A stretch of DNA of 64,000 nucleotides. Source: Marinimicrococcus sp033875255. GTDB taxonomy: Bacteria; Pseudomonadota; Alphaproteobacteria; Geminicoccales; Geminicoccaceae. Both the position numbers and the translations under genes were made by a program. Under the pieces are notes generated by a model that saw nothing but the letters and a program-made list of their open reading frames with translations, searched no databases and had not been told where the DNA came from. Positions 1 to 7,571 of this stretch are shown one piece after another (position 1 is the stretch's first letter; each line of letters starts with the position of its first letter). The DNA lies in assembly GCA_033875255.1 (NCBI GenBank), contig JAWZSN010000003.1, forward strand, positions 62,001 through 126,000, written 5' to 3'.

Positions 1-293
1 CGGGCGCGCCTGGCAGCGTCCGCGGCACTGCTCTCGGCGGTGAGGCCCCGCAGGATGGCGTCGATCGAGCCGCCGCTGCTGCCGGTGCCGCTGGCGCCGG
101 CACGGGCCCGCTCCTCGGCGAGCCGGCGCTTGAGCAGGTCCTGCTCGCGCCGCCTGGTCTCGGCGTCGGCCGCCTTGATCTGGCGGATCGCACGGTCGCG
201 CTCCTGCTCGAGCTGGCGATCCTCGCGCTTCTGCGCGCGCTGGGCCATGGCCATGTTGAGGCCCATGGTGGCAAGGCTGGTGAGAGCGCCCAT
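1..293 (-). CDS. phage structural-operon protein, N-terminal part only
   Basis: The reading frame opens with ATG at 293 and runs off the left edge, giving the first 97 or so residues. It begins MGALTSLATMGLNMAMAQRA and is then strongly charged, with an Arg/Glu/Gln-rich helical stretch from about residue 20 to 62 that should form a coiled coil. A Gly/Ser-rich linker follows. The start overlaps the stop of the tail-tube B gene as TGATG, so it is translationally coupled to it. Small helical proteins in this place in podovirus operons are often internal virion or ejection proteins. I do not recognise this family, so that role is only a guess from position. Confidence 0.6.
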   Translation of the reverse strand, partial: MGALTSLATMGLNMAMAQRAQKREDRQLEQERDRAIRQIKAADAETRRREQDLLKRRLAEERARAGASGTGSSGGSIDAILRGLTAESSAADAARRA

Positions 294-2212
294 CAGTCGT
301 TCGTCCCCAGTTCGGTGGTGATCGCGAGAAGCGTGAAGGCGGCCGGATCGTCCTGGCGGATCCGCCAGGCGGGCCCGGTCAGCCCGCGCTGCCAGCCGAG
401 GCAGCGCAGGGCGAGATCGCCGGTGAAGGGTGGCGGGGCGTCCGCCGCCGGCACGAGGCGGCGGCTGCCCAGCGCCGTCTCCAGGGTGAAGGCGTCGGTG
501 CCGAGCAGCCGGAAGGACAGGCGCACCGGCCGCCATGCTGCGTCCGGCCGCGTGCCGGTGCGGCTTGAGGGAACCGGCGGCACCGGCTCGAGCTCGTGGG
601 TGAAGCGCACGCCGCAGACGATCTCCCGCGCCGGCTCGGCCAGGGTGAGGGTGCCGGAGGCCAGCAGCAGGTCGGCGGCCGGCGCTCCGTCGGCGATGAC
701 GGTGACCTCGCGCCCGGCCAGATGGTCGAGCCCCTCGAAGGTACGGGTGGCGGTGGGGCTGGTGGCGGTGACGGCGTGGTCGAGGGCCAGCGTGTCGTCG
801 AGCCGTGCCAGGACCACGCGGCCGTGCTGCTCGACCAGCAGGTGGACCTCGCCGTCGTGGACTGCCGCCGCGCGCACCGCGCCGTCGAAGCGCTGCAGGC
901 TCCAGGCGGCGACGTTGGCGTTGCGGTCGATGGTGACGGTAGCGAGCGCGCCATCCTCGCGCAGCACCAGCAGCAGCCGCCTCGCGCCGTCGAACAGGAG
1001 GGCGCGGGGAAGCTCGAGCAGATGGCGCGAGAGCACCGAGAGGTCGGCCGCCTGGTAGGCCTGCTCGCTGTCGGCATAGAGGAACTCGCGCAGCTCGCGG
1101 CGGCTGGCCGGAACGAACAGCGTCGCTCCGTCCACCTCGACCGGCGCCACCACCGGCGCCTCGCCGGAGCCGATCTGCGTCTGCAACTCGGCCTGGACGC
1201 TGCCGGGGGTGATGGGGAAGCCCTTGACCACCCACTCGCCGATGGTGGTGAAGACCTGCAGCTGGCGGGCCGCCACGAGGCTGGTGATGCGCAACGCCCG
1301 CTCGGCGCTGAGCCGGAAGCCCACTGCCTCGTCGTCGAGCCCGGTGCCCATGTCGAAGTCGAAAGGACGGCCGGTGCGCGACATCCAGAGCCGGTCGGGC
1401 ATGTCGCGCGAGCCGCCGATCACGAGGCGGTCCTGGAAGAAGGTGAGCGAGCGCGGCCAGCCGCGGGCGGCGCTGAACGCCTCCTCCTGCCAGTCGAGGG
1501 TAGGCTCCCGGTCCGGCAGCCCTTCATGCGCCAGGGCCAGCAGGACGGTGGGCGACTGGTAGCTGGTGACGCGCAGGTGGCGCCCCTTGATGCGCAGCCA
1601 CGTCCCGTAGTGTTCCGGCGTGAAGGACGGCGCCGAGGCCGTCACGACGACGCTGGCACCGGCCGGCACCGAGCCGCTGCCCGAGCCGTCGGGCTTGGCG
1701 ACCACCGAGACCTCGGGGGCGGCGAGCCGGGCGAAGGGCTTGAGGCTGCGGTCGGTGCCGTCGGCGAGACGGGTGGCGGCGAACGTCCAGGGCCGCATGG
1801 TCCACACGCCGTCGCCGCCCAGGAGCAGCTCGTGCGGCTCGAGGTCGGGATGGCAGAACAGCAGCCTTCCGGCATGGCGGGCGATGGCCAGGCTCTGCAG
1901 CTGGCTCGCGTCCCACGGTGCGGCGAGCGTGGCCTCGATCGTGCTGCCGCGCAGCAGCCGGAGCTGACCCGCTCCCAGCGCCACCAGCGCCGGGGCGCCG
2001 CCCAGATCGGCGCTGACGAGCCGGCCGGCGCCCGGCAGCTCGGCCAGGAACCGGGTGCCCGGGCGGCGCGACAGGCCGCCGGTGCGGTGCACCAGAAGGT
2101 TGCGCAGCCTGAGCGCACCCTCCTCCTGCGCCTTGAGGTCGATGCGGCCGATCAGGCGCGGGTCGAGCTCGCCGCTGGCGAAGCTCGCCTGGGTGATGCT
2201 GACGCGGCTCAT
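293..2212 (-). CDS. phage tail-tube protein B-like (nozzle) structural protein
   Basis: This is a 639-aa protein starting MSRVSITQASFASGELDPRL. A run near residues 45–60 reads GGLSRRPGTRFLAELPG. An N-terminus announcing a gene-product list, followed by a RRPGTRF-type motif, is typical of the tail nozzle proteins of T7-like phages (tail tubular protein B) and related podovirus structural proteins. The rest is rich in beta-strand-like segments. The ATG at 2212 overlaps the upstream stop as ATGA, which fixes the start; a longer open frame upstream lies over the tail-tube A gene and is not used. The protein should close the short tail tube and join fibres. Family assignment is from motif and operon position. 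Confidence 0.7.
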   Translation of the reverse strand: MSRVSITQASFASGELDPRLIGRIDLKAQEEGALRLRNLLVHRTGGLSRRPGTRFLAELPGAGRLVSADLGGAPALVALGAGQLRLLRGSTIEATLAAPWDASQLQSLAIARHAGRLLFCHPDLEPHELLLGGDGVWTMRPWTFAATRLADGTDRSLKPFARLAAPEVSVVAKPDGSGSGSVPAGASVVVTASAPSFTPEHYGTWLRIKGRHLRVTSYQSPTVLLALAHEGLPDREPTLDWQEEAFSAARGWPRSLTFFQDRLVIGGSRDMPDRLWMSRTGRPFDFDMGTGLDDEAVGFRLSAERALRITSLVAARQLQVFTTIGEWVVKGFPITPGSVQAELQTQIGSGEAPVVAPVEVDGATLFVPASRRELREFLYADSEQAYQAADLSVLSRHLLELPRALLFDGARRLLLVLREDGALATVTIDRNANVAAWSLQRFDGAVRAAAVHDGEVHLLVEQHGRVVLARLDDTLALDHAVTATSPTATRTFEGLDHLAGREVTVIADGAPAADLLLASGTLTLAEPAREIVCGVRFTHELEPVPPVPSSRTGTRPDAAWRPVRLSFRLLGTDAFTLETALGSRRLVPAADAPPPFTGDLALRCLGWQRGLTGPAWRIRQDDPAAFTLLAITTELGTND

Positions 2213-2781
2213 GCCAGGCGCGCCCCGAGCAGCCCGGCATCGTCGATGCGCGGCGGGGTCGCCTGCTGGCTGTCGACGAGCCGGGCGAGCTGCATCTCGG
2301 CCTCGGCGAGCTTGGCCAGGACCTGGGTGCGGCTGGCACTCTCGGTGACGGGCAGGCAGAACTCGGCGGCCAGCCGGGCGACGAGGGCCGCCACGAAATG
2401 CGCCGGGTACAGCTCTTCGGGCGCGCGCCGCTGGTAGGTGAGCAGCACTCGCCCGGCGCTGGCGTGCAGCCGGTCGCCGAGGATCCGGTAGGCGAGCCCG
2501 TGGCCGCGCCCGCCATCGCCGGCGGAGATCGCGCGCAGCATGTCGGCGGGCAGGAGGAAGGAGGCGGCGAAGTCGGCGGCCGGCTGCTCGGGAGCCGGCG
2601 TCAGCTCCGCCTGGGCGAGACTGAAGCCCCAGGGATGGGCGCCGAGCAGGGCGTCGCACGCGACCGGGTAGAGCCGGCCGGCGATCGCCGCCTCGGCGCT
2701 ACCCTCGTCGAAGCCGGCGAGCGGGCGCGCGCCGAGCTTGACGAGGGCGGCCGAGCAGAGGTCGAGGGCTGTGTGCGGCAT
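2209..2781 (-). CDS. phage tail-tube protein A-like head–tail adaptor
   Basis: This 190-aa protein starts MPHTALDLCSAALVKLGARP. It has the pattern seen in gp11-type tail tubular A and gp4-type adaptors: a helical N-terminus with LCSAALVKLGA, then a segment with YPVACDALLGAHPWGFSLAQ. These proteins form a ring between portal and tail nozzle. Length agrees with T7 gp11 (about 196 aa). It sits directly upstream of the tail-tube B gene with a 4-bp ATGA overlap, the same order as in T7-like phages. The frame is open further upstream to 2874, but the 2781 ATG gives the conserved N-terminus, so I chose it. Confidence 0.72.
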   Translation of the reverse strand: MPHTALDLCSAALVKLGARPLAGFDEGSAEAAIAGRLYPVACDALLGAHPWGFSLAQAELTPAPEQPAADFAASFLLPADMLRAISAGDGGRGHGLAYRILGDRLHASAGRVLLTYQRRAPEELYPAHFVAALVARLAAEFCLPVTESASRTQVLAKLAEAEMQLARLVDSQQATPPRIDDAGLLGARLA

Positions 2782-2806
2782 GGATCTCACTCGCATGCGG
2801 ACCCGG

Positions 2807-3160
2807 TCAGACGGCCGGGCCGATCGTTTCGCGCAGGGCGCGCCAGACGGGCTCGCGCTCGATCTCGAAGGCACCGACCACGCAGCTGCCGCGGGTCAGC
2901 AGGACCAGCAGCGGGGCTGCTCTCGGTGCCATCACCAGCACGCCGTCGGGCATCGCCAGCGGCGGCAGCTCCGCGGCCAGCGCCAGACCCAGGAAGGGCG
3001 CGACATGCACGGCATCGAGGAGGAAGCCGGGCGTGGTGCCGGCGGCCTGCAGCGCCTCCGCGACGCTCAGCGCCTGGCAGCCGGCGGTCATCGCCGGAAG
3101 CGGGGCGGGCGTGCAGCAGGCGACGGCCGCCGTGAGGACGTGCGACAGCTTTCGGAGCAT
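2807..3160 (-). CDS. hypothetical phage-operon protein with hydrophobic N-terminus
   Basis: A 117-aa protein of unrecognised family. Residues 1–25 contain two positive charges followed by a hydrophobic stretch with two cysteines, which could be a signal peptide or lipoprotein-like leader. Several short hydrophobic segments with few charges follow (APFLGLALAAELPPLAMP and VLVMAPRAAPLLVLL). An AGAGG Shine–Dalgarno motif lies about 5 bases before the ATG. It lies between the small capsid-linked gene and tail-tube A and points the same way, so it belongs to the structural operon. No function can be assigned from sequence alone. Confidence 0.55.
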   Translation of the reverse strand: MLRKLSHVLTAAVACCTPAPLPAMTAGCQALSVAEALQAAGTTPGFLLDAVHVAPFLGLALAAELPPLAMPDGVLVMAPRAAPLLVLLTRGSCVVGAFEIEREPVWRALRETIGPAV

Positions 3161-3200
3161 CGGACCTCTCCGCGCGGCAGAAGACGTTGGGGGCGGGGGG

Positions 3201-3222
3201 CCGGCCGGGGTGTCCCGGCCGG
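3201..3222 (-). terminator. intercistronic hairpin after the capsid genes
   Basis: A perfect 9-bp inverted repeat (CCGGCCGGG, loop GTGT, CCCGGCCGG) begins 11 bases past the stop of the small capsid-linked gene. There is no T-tract on the minus strand, so it is not a classical rho-independent terminator. It could stabilise the 3' end of a capsid-rich mRNA or attenuate expression of the downstream tail genes. Confidence 0.4.
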
Positions 3223-3233
3223 CAGGAGGATGG

Positions 3234-3503
3234 CTAGTCGGTGTTGAGGGTGCCGACCGGCGTCACGTTGGAGACGTCGACGACGCCGCCGCTGCTGGAG
3301 AGCACCACCAGCATGCCGTGCGACGGCACGACGCCCAGCCCGGCATTGACGAGGATGAAGTCGCCGACCCGGAGCATGGAGCCGGCGCGGGAGAAGTAGC
3401 CGGCAGTGTCCACGTCGTCGATCGCGTCGCTGGTGCGGTAGTGCCAGAGCGTGAAGCCGTTGGCATAGCTCAGGGCACTGAGGCTGGTCTGCTCGAAGGC
3501 CAT
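3234..3503 (-). CDS. small phage structural protein next to the capsid gene
   Basis: An 89-aa protein starting MAFEQTSLSALSYANGFTLW. It contains GYFSRAGSMLRVGDFILVNA around residues 36–55 and a Val/Ser-rich C-terminus, which suggests a small beta-rich fold. The start lies two bases after the major capsid stop, so translation is coupled. Small proteins in this place are sometimes head-decoration or capsid-stabilising proteins; that role is inferred from position only. The frame continues open upstream through the capsid gene, but the ATG at 3503 is the natural start. Confidence 0.6.
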   Translation of the reverse strand: MAFEQTSLSALSYANGFTLWHYRTSDAIDDVDTAGYFSRAGSMLRVGDFILVNAGLGVVPSHGMLVVLSSSGGVVDVSNVTPVGTLNTD

Positions 3504-3505
3504 GG

Positions 3506-4324
3506 TCAGCTCTCCCGGCAGGGCATCTTCACGACGCCGGTCTCGTCGATCAGGGCGGCGCCCTGCGACATGGAATTGGCGATGAAGTGGGCGGCGCGGT
3601 CGCCGTGCCAGGTGACGTCGCTTTGGACCTCCTGGCCGACCGCGTGGCCGATGGCGCTCTTGTGATACCAGTAGCAGGTGGACACCCCGTTCGACGGTTT
3701 GATTCCCGAATGCGGGATCCAGATGGTGCCCAGCCACTCCTTGGCCTGGGTGCCGCGCCACGGCAGCTGGTCGTCGCCGACGAACTCGGAATTGGCGAAC
3801 TCGGGCAGAGCCAGGAGGTCCGACCACTGGCGCCAGCCGATCACCGCGTAGCGCTGGCCGTCGTCGGGAACATCCTTCCCGCCCAACTGCTCGAAGGCCT
3901 CCAGAACCTTCTGCTTGGTGAGGCCGTCGGCGTCGGTGCCGGCGGCGTGCGGTGTCTTGGCCATCGCGTCGAAAATGAGCTCGTCGGTCTTGCGGCCCAG
4001 CGCGAAGGCGCCGGCATTGGCCAGCACCTGGCGCTCGTCGATATTGGTCTTGAGCTCGTCGAGCCCGTCGATCCACTCGCCGGTATAGTAGTCGGAGAGG
4101 CTCACCTCGACGGTGCTGAACTCGACGTTCATCACCGGCACCGGGCCGTGCCGTGACTTGTTCACGGCGGCACCCTTGCCGACCTTCTGGAACACGGTCG
4201 AGCTGCCGCGCACACCGGTCTTGGTGCGCACGGTGGCCCGCAGCTTCGAGCCCTGGCGCTGGTAGGCCTCGTGGACCTCCCGCTCGAACTGCTTGGTGAA
4301 GGCCTGGTCGATCATCATGGACAT
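3506..4324 (-). CDS. phage major capsid protein (podovirus type)
   Basis: A 272-aa protein starting MSMMIDQAFTKQFEREVHEA. It follows the scaffold gene and has the features of a short-tailed phage coat protein: a charged N-terminal helix, then HGPVPVMNVEFSTVEVSLSD, YYTGEWIDGLDELKTNIDER and a C-terminal beta-rich half. A GGAG motif lies 10 bases upstream of ATG 4324, although ATG 4318 and 4315 are close alternatives. The protein would form the icosahedral shell on the neighbouring scaffold. The assignment rests on gene order plus the general sequence pattern; I cannot run a profile search. Confidence 0.75.
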   Translation of the reverse strand: MSMMIDQAFTKQFEREVHEAYQRQGSKLRATVRTKTGVRGSSTVFQKVGKGAAVNKSRHGPVPVMNVEFSTVEVSLSDYYTGEWIDGLDELKTNIDERQVLANAGAFALGRKTDELIFDAMAKTPHAAGTDADGLTKQKVLEAFEQLGGKDVPDDGQRYAVIGWRQWSDLLALPEFANSEFVGDDQLPWRGTQAKEWLGTIWIPHSGIKPSNGVSTCYWYHKSAIGHAVGQEVQSDVTWHGDRAAHFIANSMSQGAALIDETGVVKMPCRES

Positions 4325-4455
4325 GGGTCTGGCACTCCAGGGAGGAGCAGGGCGGGGTCGGCCTGCCGGTTGTCCGAACGGGGGCCGGTGGCCGGGGGCT
4401 GGGCGGGCCGGGCCTCAGGGGTTCTCCGGCCTGCATCGTCGCGCGGGGCGGCGGC

Positions 4456-5256
4456 TCAGGCCGAGAACAGGGCCTTGAAGCCTTCGGTCACGCGGTCGAC
4501 GAATTCGGGATCGCGGTCGCGCCAGTAGCGCGGGTCGCGCATCATCTGGTGGAGGCTCTCGGCGTCGAGACGCTCGCGCGGGCCGGCGGCATCCTCGATC
4601 AGCGCCGGCTCGGCGGCCTGCATCATGCGGTACATGGCGAGCACGCCCTCGGCGTCTCCGGCCAGGGTCGCGAAGACCTCGGGAGCGAGATGCGCCTCGC
4701 CCCAGCCGCGCAGCTCGCGGGCCACCTGCTGCCAGGCATTGGCGCCGCCGAAATGCTGCGCCAGACGCTCGGTCTGCTGCTGCGCCTCGGCTTCCCACAG
4801 CACGTCGCGGATCACCGGCGTCAGATGCTCGGCGGCGAGCTCGTAGACGAGCTGGGCCTGGCCCTGGGTGAAACCGGCCTCGTGCAAGCGGGCATTGATC
4901 GCCGGGTCGGGGGCCATGAGCTCGCTCGGCGCCTCGATCCGGTAGTCGTCCGGCGTGGCGGGCCGGCCGAGAGCCGCCAGCAGCCGCTCGCGGGTCTCGA
5001 CGTCGGCCTCGCCCTGGGGCAGCGGCACCATCCGTCCGAGCTTGCGCTCGAGCTCCTGGTAGGAGCGGGCCAGGGCCTCGGCACGCACCGTGCCGCTTGC
5101 CGCGTCCCAGAATTTTTCCGGCAGATAGTCGGGGCGCGACGGAGGCGCCGGCTCGGCCGCCGGCGGCGCGGCGTTTCCGGCGGCGGGGCTCTCCGGGAGG
5201 GGCGCGAGGGATTCCGCGAGCGGTGCCGTCTCGGCGGCGGGGTTGGTCTCGTTCAC
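4456..5256 (-). CDS. phage capsid assembly scaffolding protein
   Basis: A protein of about 266 aa with a Pro/Ala-rich disordered N-terminus, then a conserved-looking stretch with RPDYLPEKFWD near residue 45. A long, helical, acidic C-terminal half (QQTERLAQHFGGANAWQQVA) follows. RPDxxPEKFWD at the end of a low-complexity leader is characteristic of podovirus scaffolding proteins. It sits between portal and capsid, as expected. The start is decided by the ribosome site: AAAGGAG lies 8 bases before GTG 5256. The alternative ATG at 5274 overlaps the previous stop but has no Shine–Dalgarno sequence. Confidence 0.72.
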   Translation of the reverse strand: MNETNPAAETAPLAESLAPLPESPAAGNAAPPAAEPAPPSRPDYLPEKFWDAASGTVRAEALARSYQELERKLGRMVPLPQGEADVETRERLLAALGRPATPDDYRIEAPSELMAPDPAINARLHEAGFTQGQAQLVYELAAEHLTPVIRDVLWEAEAQQQTERLAQHFGGANAWQQVARELRGWGEAHLAPEVFATLAGDAEGVLAMYRMMQAAEPALIEDAAGPRERLDAESLHQMMRDPRYWRDRDPEFVDRVTEGFKALFSA

Positions 5257-5270
5257 GAGGGGCACTCCTT

Positions 5271-5525
5271 TCATCGGCGTCCGCGATCGACCATCGCGGC
5301 GATGTAGGCGGCGACGCTGCGCTGGCCTTCGGCATGGCGCAGCTCGGCATCGCTGGCGCTGGGCGGCAGGCGGCGGTCGAGGAAGACACGCCGCAGATGG
5401 GCCAGTGCCTGCCTGCCGTCGGCGCCGCTGAAGCAGGCGGCGAAGGCGCGCTCGAGGGTGCCGTCCCCGGCGGGGCCGGTGGCGGCGCCCAGCCAGTCCC
5501 AGCCGGCGGGCCCGGGCTCAGTCAT
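5271..5525 (-). CDS. small phage protein between portal and scaffold
   Basis: An 84-aa protein starting MTEPGPAGWDWLGAATGPAG. The C-terminal half (ALAHLRRVFLDRRLPPSASD, then AELRHAEGQRSVAAYIAAMV) is helical with a conserved-looking AELRHxEGQR element. I recall similar short proteins next to portal genes in alphaproteobacterial prophages, but no function is known to me. The start overlaps the portal stop by 8 bases (ATGACTGA) and its stop overlaps an ATG of the scaffold gene. It therefore lies inside a coupled translation chain and is expected to be made with the head proteins. Confidence 0.6.
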   Translation of the reverse strand: MTEPGPAGWDWLGAATGPAGDGTLERAFAACFSGADGRQALAHLRRVFLDRRLPPSASDAELRHAEGQRSVAAYIAAMVDRGRR

Positions 5526-7023
5526 TGGCCGCGGCCTGGAGCAGCCAGGCGGGATCGAGCGCCTGGGGAAGGCCTTCGTCGTGGCGCATCAGCTCGCCCG
5601 GCACGCCCAGCGTCCGGCCGAGCCACAAGGCGGCTGCGCGGGAATCGAGGGTCCCGGCCGCCTCGGGGCCGAGCTTGGCGACCCAGTCGAGCCACAAGAG
5701 CGTGTTCTGCACGTCCTCGCGGGCCTGGGCGCGGGCGAGCGGCGAGCGGTAGTCGATCTCCACGGTGCGCCCGTCGACCCTGATGGGCGGGATGTCGCCG
5801 CGCCGGGCCAGCACGCCCAGGGCGCGCTGCACCAGCGGCAGCAGCAGCTCGGCCTGCAGCCTTCCATAGACTGCGCCCAACAGGCGGGCGGTCTGGGCGC
5901 TGCGCTCGAGAACCTCGGTGGCGGTCATGCGGGGGCCGCTCACCGGCCCCAGCCGGTCGGCCAGGAGGGTGTGACGGATGCGGCCGCGCAGGTCGTCCAG
6001 GACCAGCTCCGAGACGTCGAACCGGCCGGGCGCCTGGAGCGGGGTGAGGCCGGCGGAGCCGACCGCCTTGGGGATGATGCTGCCGGGCACGAGGCGGATG
6101 TTGGCGGGGTTGAGGACCCCGTCATCGTCGGCCAGCCAGATGCCGGTGACGGCGATGGAGGCATTCTTGAGGATCAACTCGACCACCTTGTTGGCGGTCT
6201 TGATGTCCGGCAGCGCCGACATGACCGGCGAGCGCCCATAGAGCTCGCCCGCGCCCTTGAGCCAGCGGAAGGTGATGAAGGGGGCGGTGTCGAACCAGCC
6301 CTCGGCGAGCGGGCAGAGGGCGGCATCGCCGGGCAGGAACGCCACGTAGCGGAAGCCCTGGCCCTCGGGGTGCACCGCCTCGACCACCTCGAAGCTGCGA
6401 TCGGGCTGCTCGGCCGCCTCGGCTTCCATGCGGGGCGGCAGCACGGCATCGGGAAACCGCGCTCGCAGCCCGGCAAGCGTCAGGCCGCTCTGGCGGAAAT
6501 GGCCGCGCACCTGCCCGTTCTGGTCGCCCTCGAGGCAGATCTCGGCAGCCGGCAGGGCGGTGAAGCGGAAGGCGCTGGCCGAGCCCGGCGGCGTTTCCTG
6601 CAGCAGGAGATGCGCCGTGCCGATGGTGGCGAGGTCGAGAAAGCACTGGTGGATCTCGACGCAGAAGTTCGATCGGTCGAAATGACCCTGCACCCGGGCG
6701 GCGATCTCCTCGAGCCGTTCGGCGGCGGCGCCCCGGTCGGCCTCGGGGACGTCCGGTCCGGGCCGAAGGCCGAACCAGCCCGACCAGGGCGGCAGCAGCT
6801 CGGCGAGCAAGCTGGCCGCCAGCTGTTCGACGGCGTCCGTGGCGGTGCCGTCGAACAGCCGGTCGGCATGGCGTGCGGCGGGTGCGAACTCGGCGCCGAG
6901 GCCATGGCCGCGCTGGGGCAGCGCGAAGCCGTAGCAGTCGCGCCAGAGGGGCTCCCATGCGACCCGTCGCGCCTTGGCGCGGCGGAAGGCCTGGCTCAGC
7001 TGGTCGATCTTCTGGAGTTCCAT
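5518..7023 (-). CDS. phage head-to-tail connector (portal) protein
   Basis: A 501-aa protein starting MELQKIDQLSQAFRRAKARR. It shows the podovirus portal signature: an N-terminal helix with RVAWEPLWRDCYGFALPQRG, then GTATDAVEQLAASLLAELLP and PPWSGWFGLRPGP, and a C-terminal region with LARAQAREDVQNTLLWLDWV. Length matches T7 gp8-type connectors (about 530 aa). The product forms the dodecameric ring through which DNA is packaged and ejected. It is the first gene of the structural operon: a near-consensus promoter lies 44–72 bases upstream and an AAGGG ribosome site lies a few bases before the ATG. Confidence 0.85.
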   Translation of the reverse strand: MELQKIDQLSQAFRRAKARRVAWEPLWRDCYGFALPQRGHGLGAEFAPAARHADRLFDGTATDAVEQLAASLLAELLPPWSGWFGLRPGPDVPEADRGAAAERLEEIAARVQGHFDRSNFCVEIHQCFLDLATIGTAHLLLQETPPGSASAFRFTALPAAEICLEGDQNGQVRGHFRQSGLTLAGLRARFPDAVLPPRMEAEAAEQPDRSFEVVEAVHPEGQGFRYVAFLPGDAALCPLAEGWFDTAPFITFRWLKGAGELYGRSPVMSALPDIKTANKVVELILKNASIAVTGIWLADDDGVLNPANIRLVPGSIIPKAVGSAGLTPLQAPGRFDVSELVLDDLRGRIRHTLLADRLGPVSGPRMTATEVLERSAQTARLLGAVYGRLQAELLLPLVQRALGVLARRGDIPPIRVDGRTVEIDYRSPLARAQAREDVQNTLLWLDWVAKLGPEAAGTLDSRAAALWLGRTLGVPGELMRHDEGLPQALDPAWLLQAAAND

Positions 7024-7058
7024 CGATCCCTTCCGGCGAAGAGGCGGCTCACGCGGCG

Positions 7059-7082
7059 ATGATCAGAATATATTCCTATCAT
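7059..7082 (-). promoter_or_regulatory. 24-bp palindrome over the -10 box: candidate operator
   Basis: Read on the minus strand, the outer arms are ATGAT and ATCAT and the core is GAATATATTC. Two 2-base mismatched spacers separate them, so 20 of 24 positions are symmetric. The palindrome contains the -10 hexamer of the structural-operon promoter, so a bound dimer would block initiation. Who binds is unknown; the adjacent HTH/S24-fold regulator is the obvious candidate. Confidence 0.55.
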
Positions 7083-7095
7083 TTCCCGCAGTCAA
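7067..7095 (-). promoter_or_regulatory. near-consensus sigma-70 promoter of the phage structural operon
   Basis: On the minus strand TTGACT (7095–7090) is followed by a 17-base spacer and TATATT (7072–7067). Eleven of the twelve bases, or close to that, fit the vegetative consensus, which is unusual in such GC-rich DNA. The predicted start point is near 7060 and the portal ATG is at 7023. The -35 box lies within the last codons of the upstream 143-aa gene. Confidence 0.7.
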
Positions 7096-7510
7096 GCGGA
7101 GATTGCGCGTTCTGAGCGAGGTCATGGAATTTAAGCTCTCGCGTCAGGTGGCAAAATAGTTGAAAAGGCGTCCAGATGCCGTGCGCGCGCACACCAAGCG
7201 CTCTCTTGACGGCCTCGACACAGGTGAACGGTCGCAGCCAGTCGAGGCGGCGCGGCAGCGGCTCGCCGGCGGTTCCCGACAGTATTCTTCTGCCCGTGGA
7301 TCCGAAGTGCCCGGCAAGCGTTTCGAGGGTGATGGCAGGCAGGAAATCGAGGTGCAGGCGATGGCGCAGCGGGTCGCAGAGTATCCAGCCTTCCGGCTGC
7401 TCCAGCAGGCAGAAGCAGTGGCGGAAGCCAGGGGCGAGCCAGTGCAGCGCCGGCCGTTCGGGGCGGTCCTCGAACACGGCCAGTGCGAGGGGCGAGGGGG
7501 GCAGGTTCAT
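7079..7510 (-). CDS. hypothetical protein upstream of the portal gene
   Basis: A 143-aa protein starting MNLPPSPLALAVFEDRPERP. It contains APGFRHCFCLLEQPEGWILC at about residues 27–46, then DPLRHRLHLDF, and FTCVEAVKRALG followed by WTPFQLFCHLTREL near the end. The FRHCF and CVEAVKR elements recur, as far as I recall, in uncharacterised proteins placed beside portal genes in alphaproteobacterial prophages. The conserved Cys and His residues could be catalytic or structural; I do not assign a function. An AGAGGA motif lies 6 bases before ATG 7510, which favours it over the GTG at 7525. It has its own upstream promoter and so may be expressed apart from the structural operon. Confidence 0.6.
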   Translation of the reverse strand: MNLPPSPLALAVFEDRPERPALHWLAPGFRHCFCLLEQPEGWILCDPLRHRLHLDFLPAITLETLAGHFGSTGRRILSGTAGEPLPRRLDWLRPFTCVEAVKRALGVRAHGIWTPFQLFCHLTRELKFHDLAQNAQSPLDCGK

Positions 7511-7542
7511 CCGCGTTCCTCTCACAAGAAGGCAGGATGAAA

Positions 7543-7571
7543 AGCCTAGTGACAGGAGCTAGTTCTGTCAA
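7543..7571 (-). promoter_or_regulatory. promoter with a dyad operator in its spacer
   Basis: On the minus strand there is a perfect -35 TTGACA (7571–7566), a 17-base spacer and a weak -10 TAGGCT (7548–7543), directed at the 143-aa gene. The spacer is almost filled by a 21-bp dyad (7550–7570) with arms TGACAG and CTGTCA separated by 9 bases. Further GTTGACGCA copies occur at 7582 and 7625 on the way to the divergent regulator gene. The layout suggests a repressor-controlled divergent region. Confidence 0.5.

Larger units (their letters stand above)
1..7510 (-). mobile_element. podovirus-type structural gene cluster (partial prophage or domesticated phage module)
   Basis: Ten minus-strand genes with no gaps larger than about 130 bases form a head and short-tail assembly module. 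The order from the promoter is portal, 84-aa protein, scaffold, major capsid, small protein, hypothetical, tail-tube A, tail-tube B and a truncated gene; the 143-aa gene lies just upstream. Most junctions are ATGA or TGATG overlaps, so translation is coupled. The order matches T7/P22-like short-tailed phages. The cluster continues past the left edge. No integrase, terminase, lysis or attachment site for it is visible inside the window, so its completeness is unknown. Confidence 0.75.
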
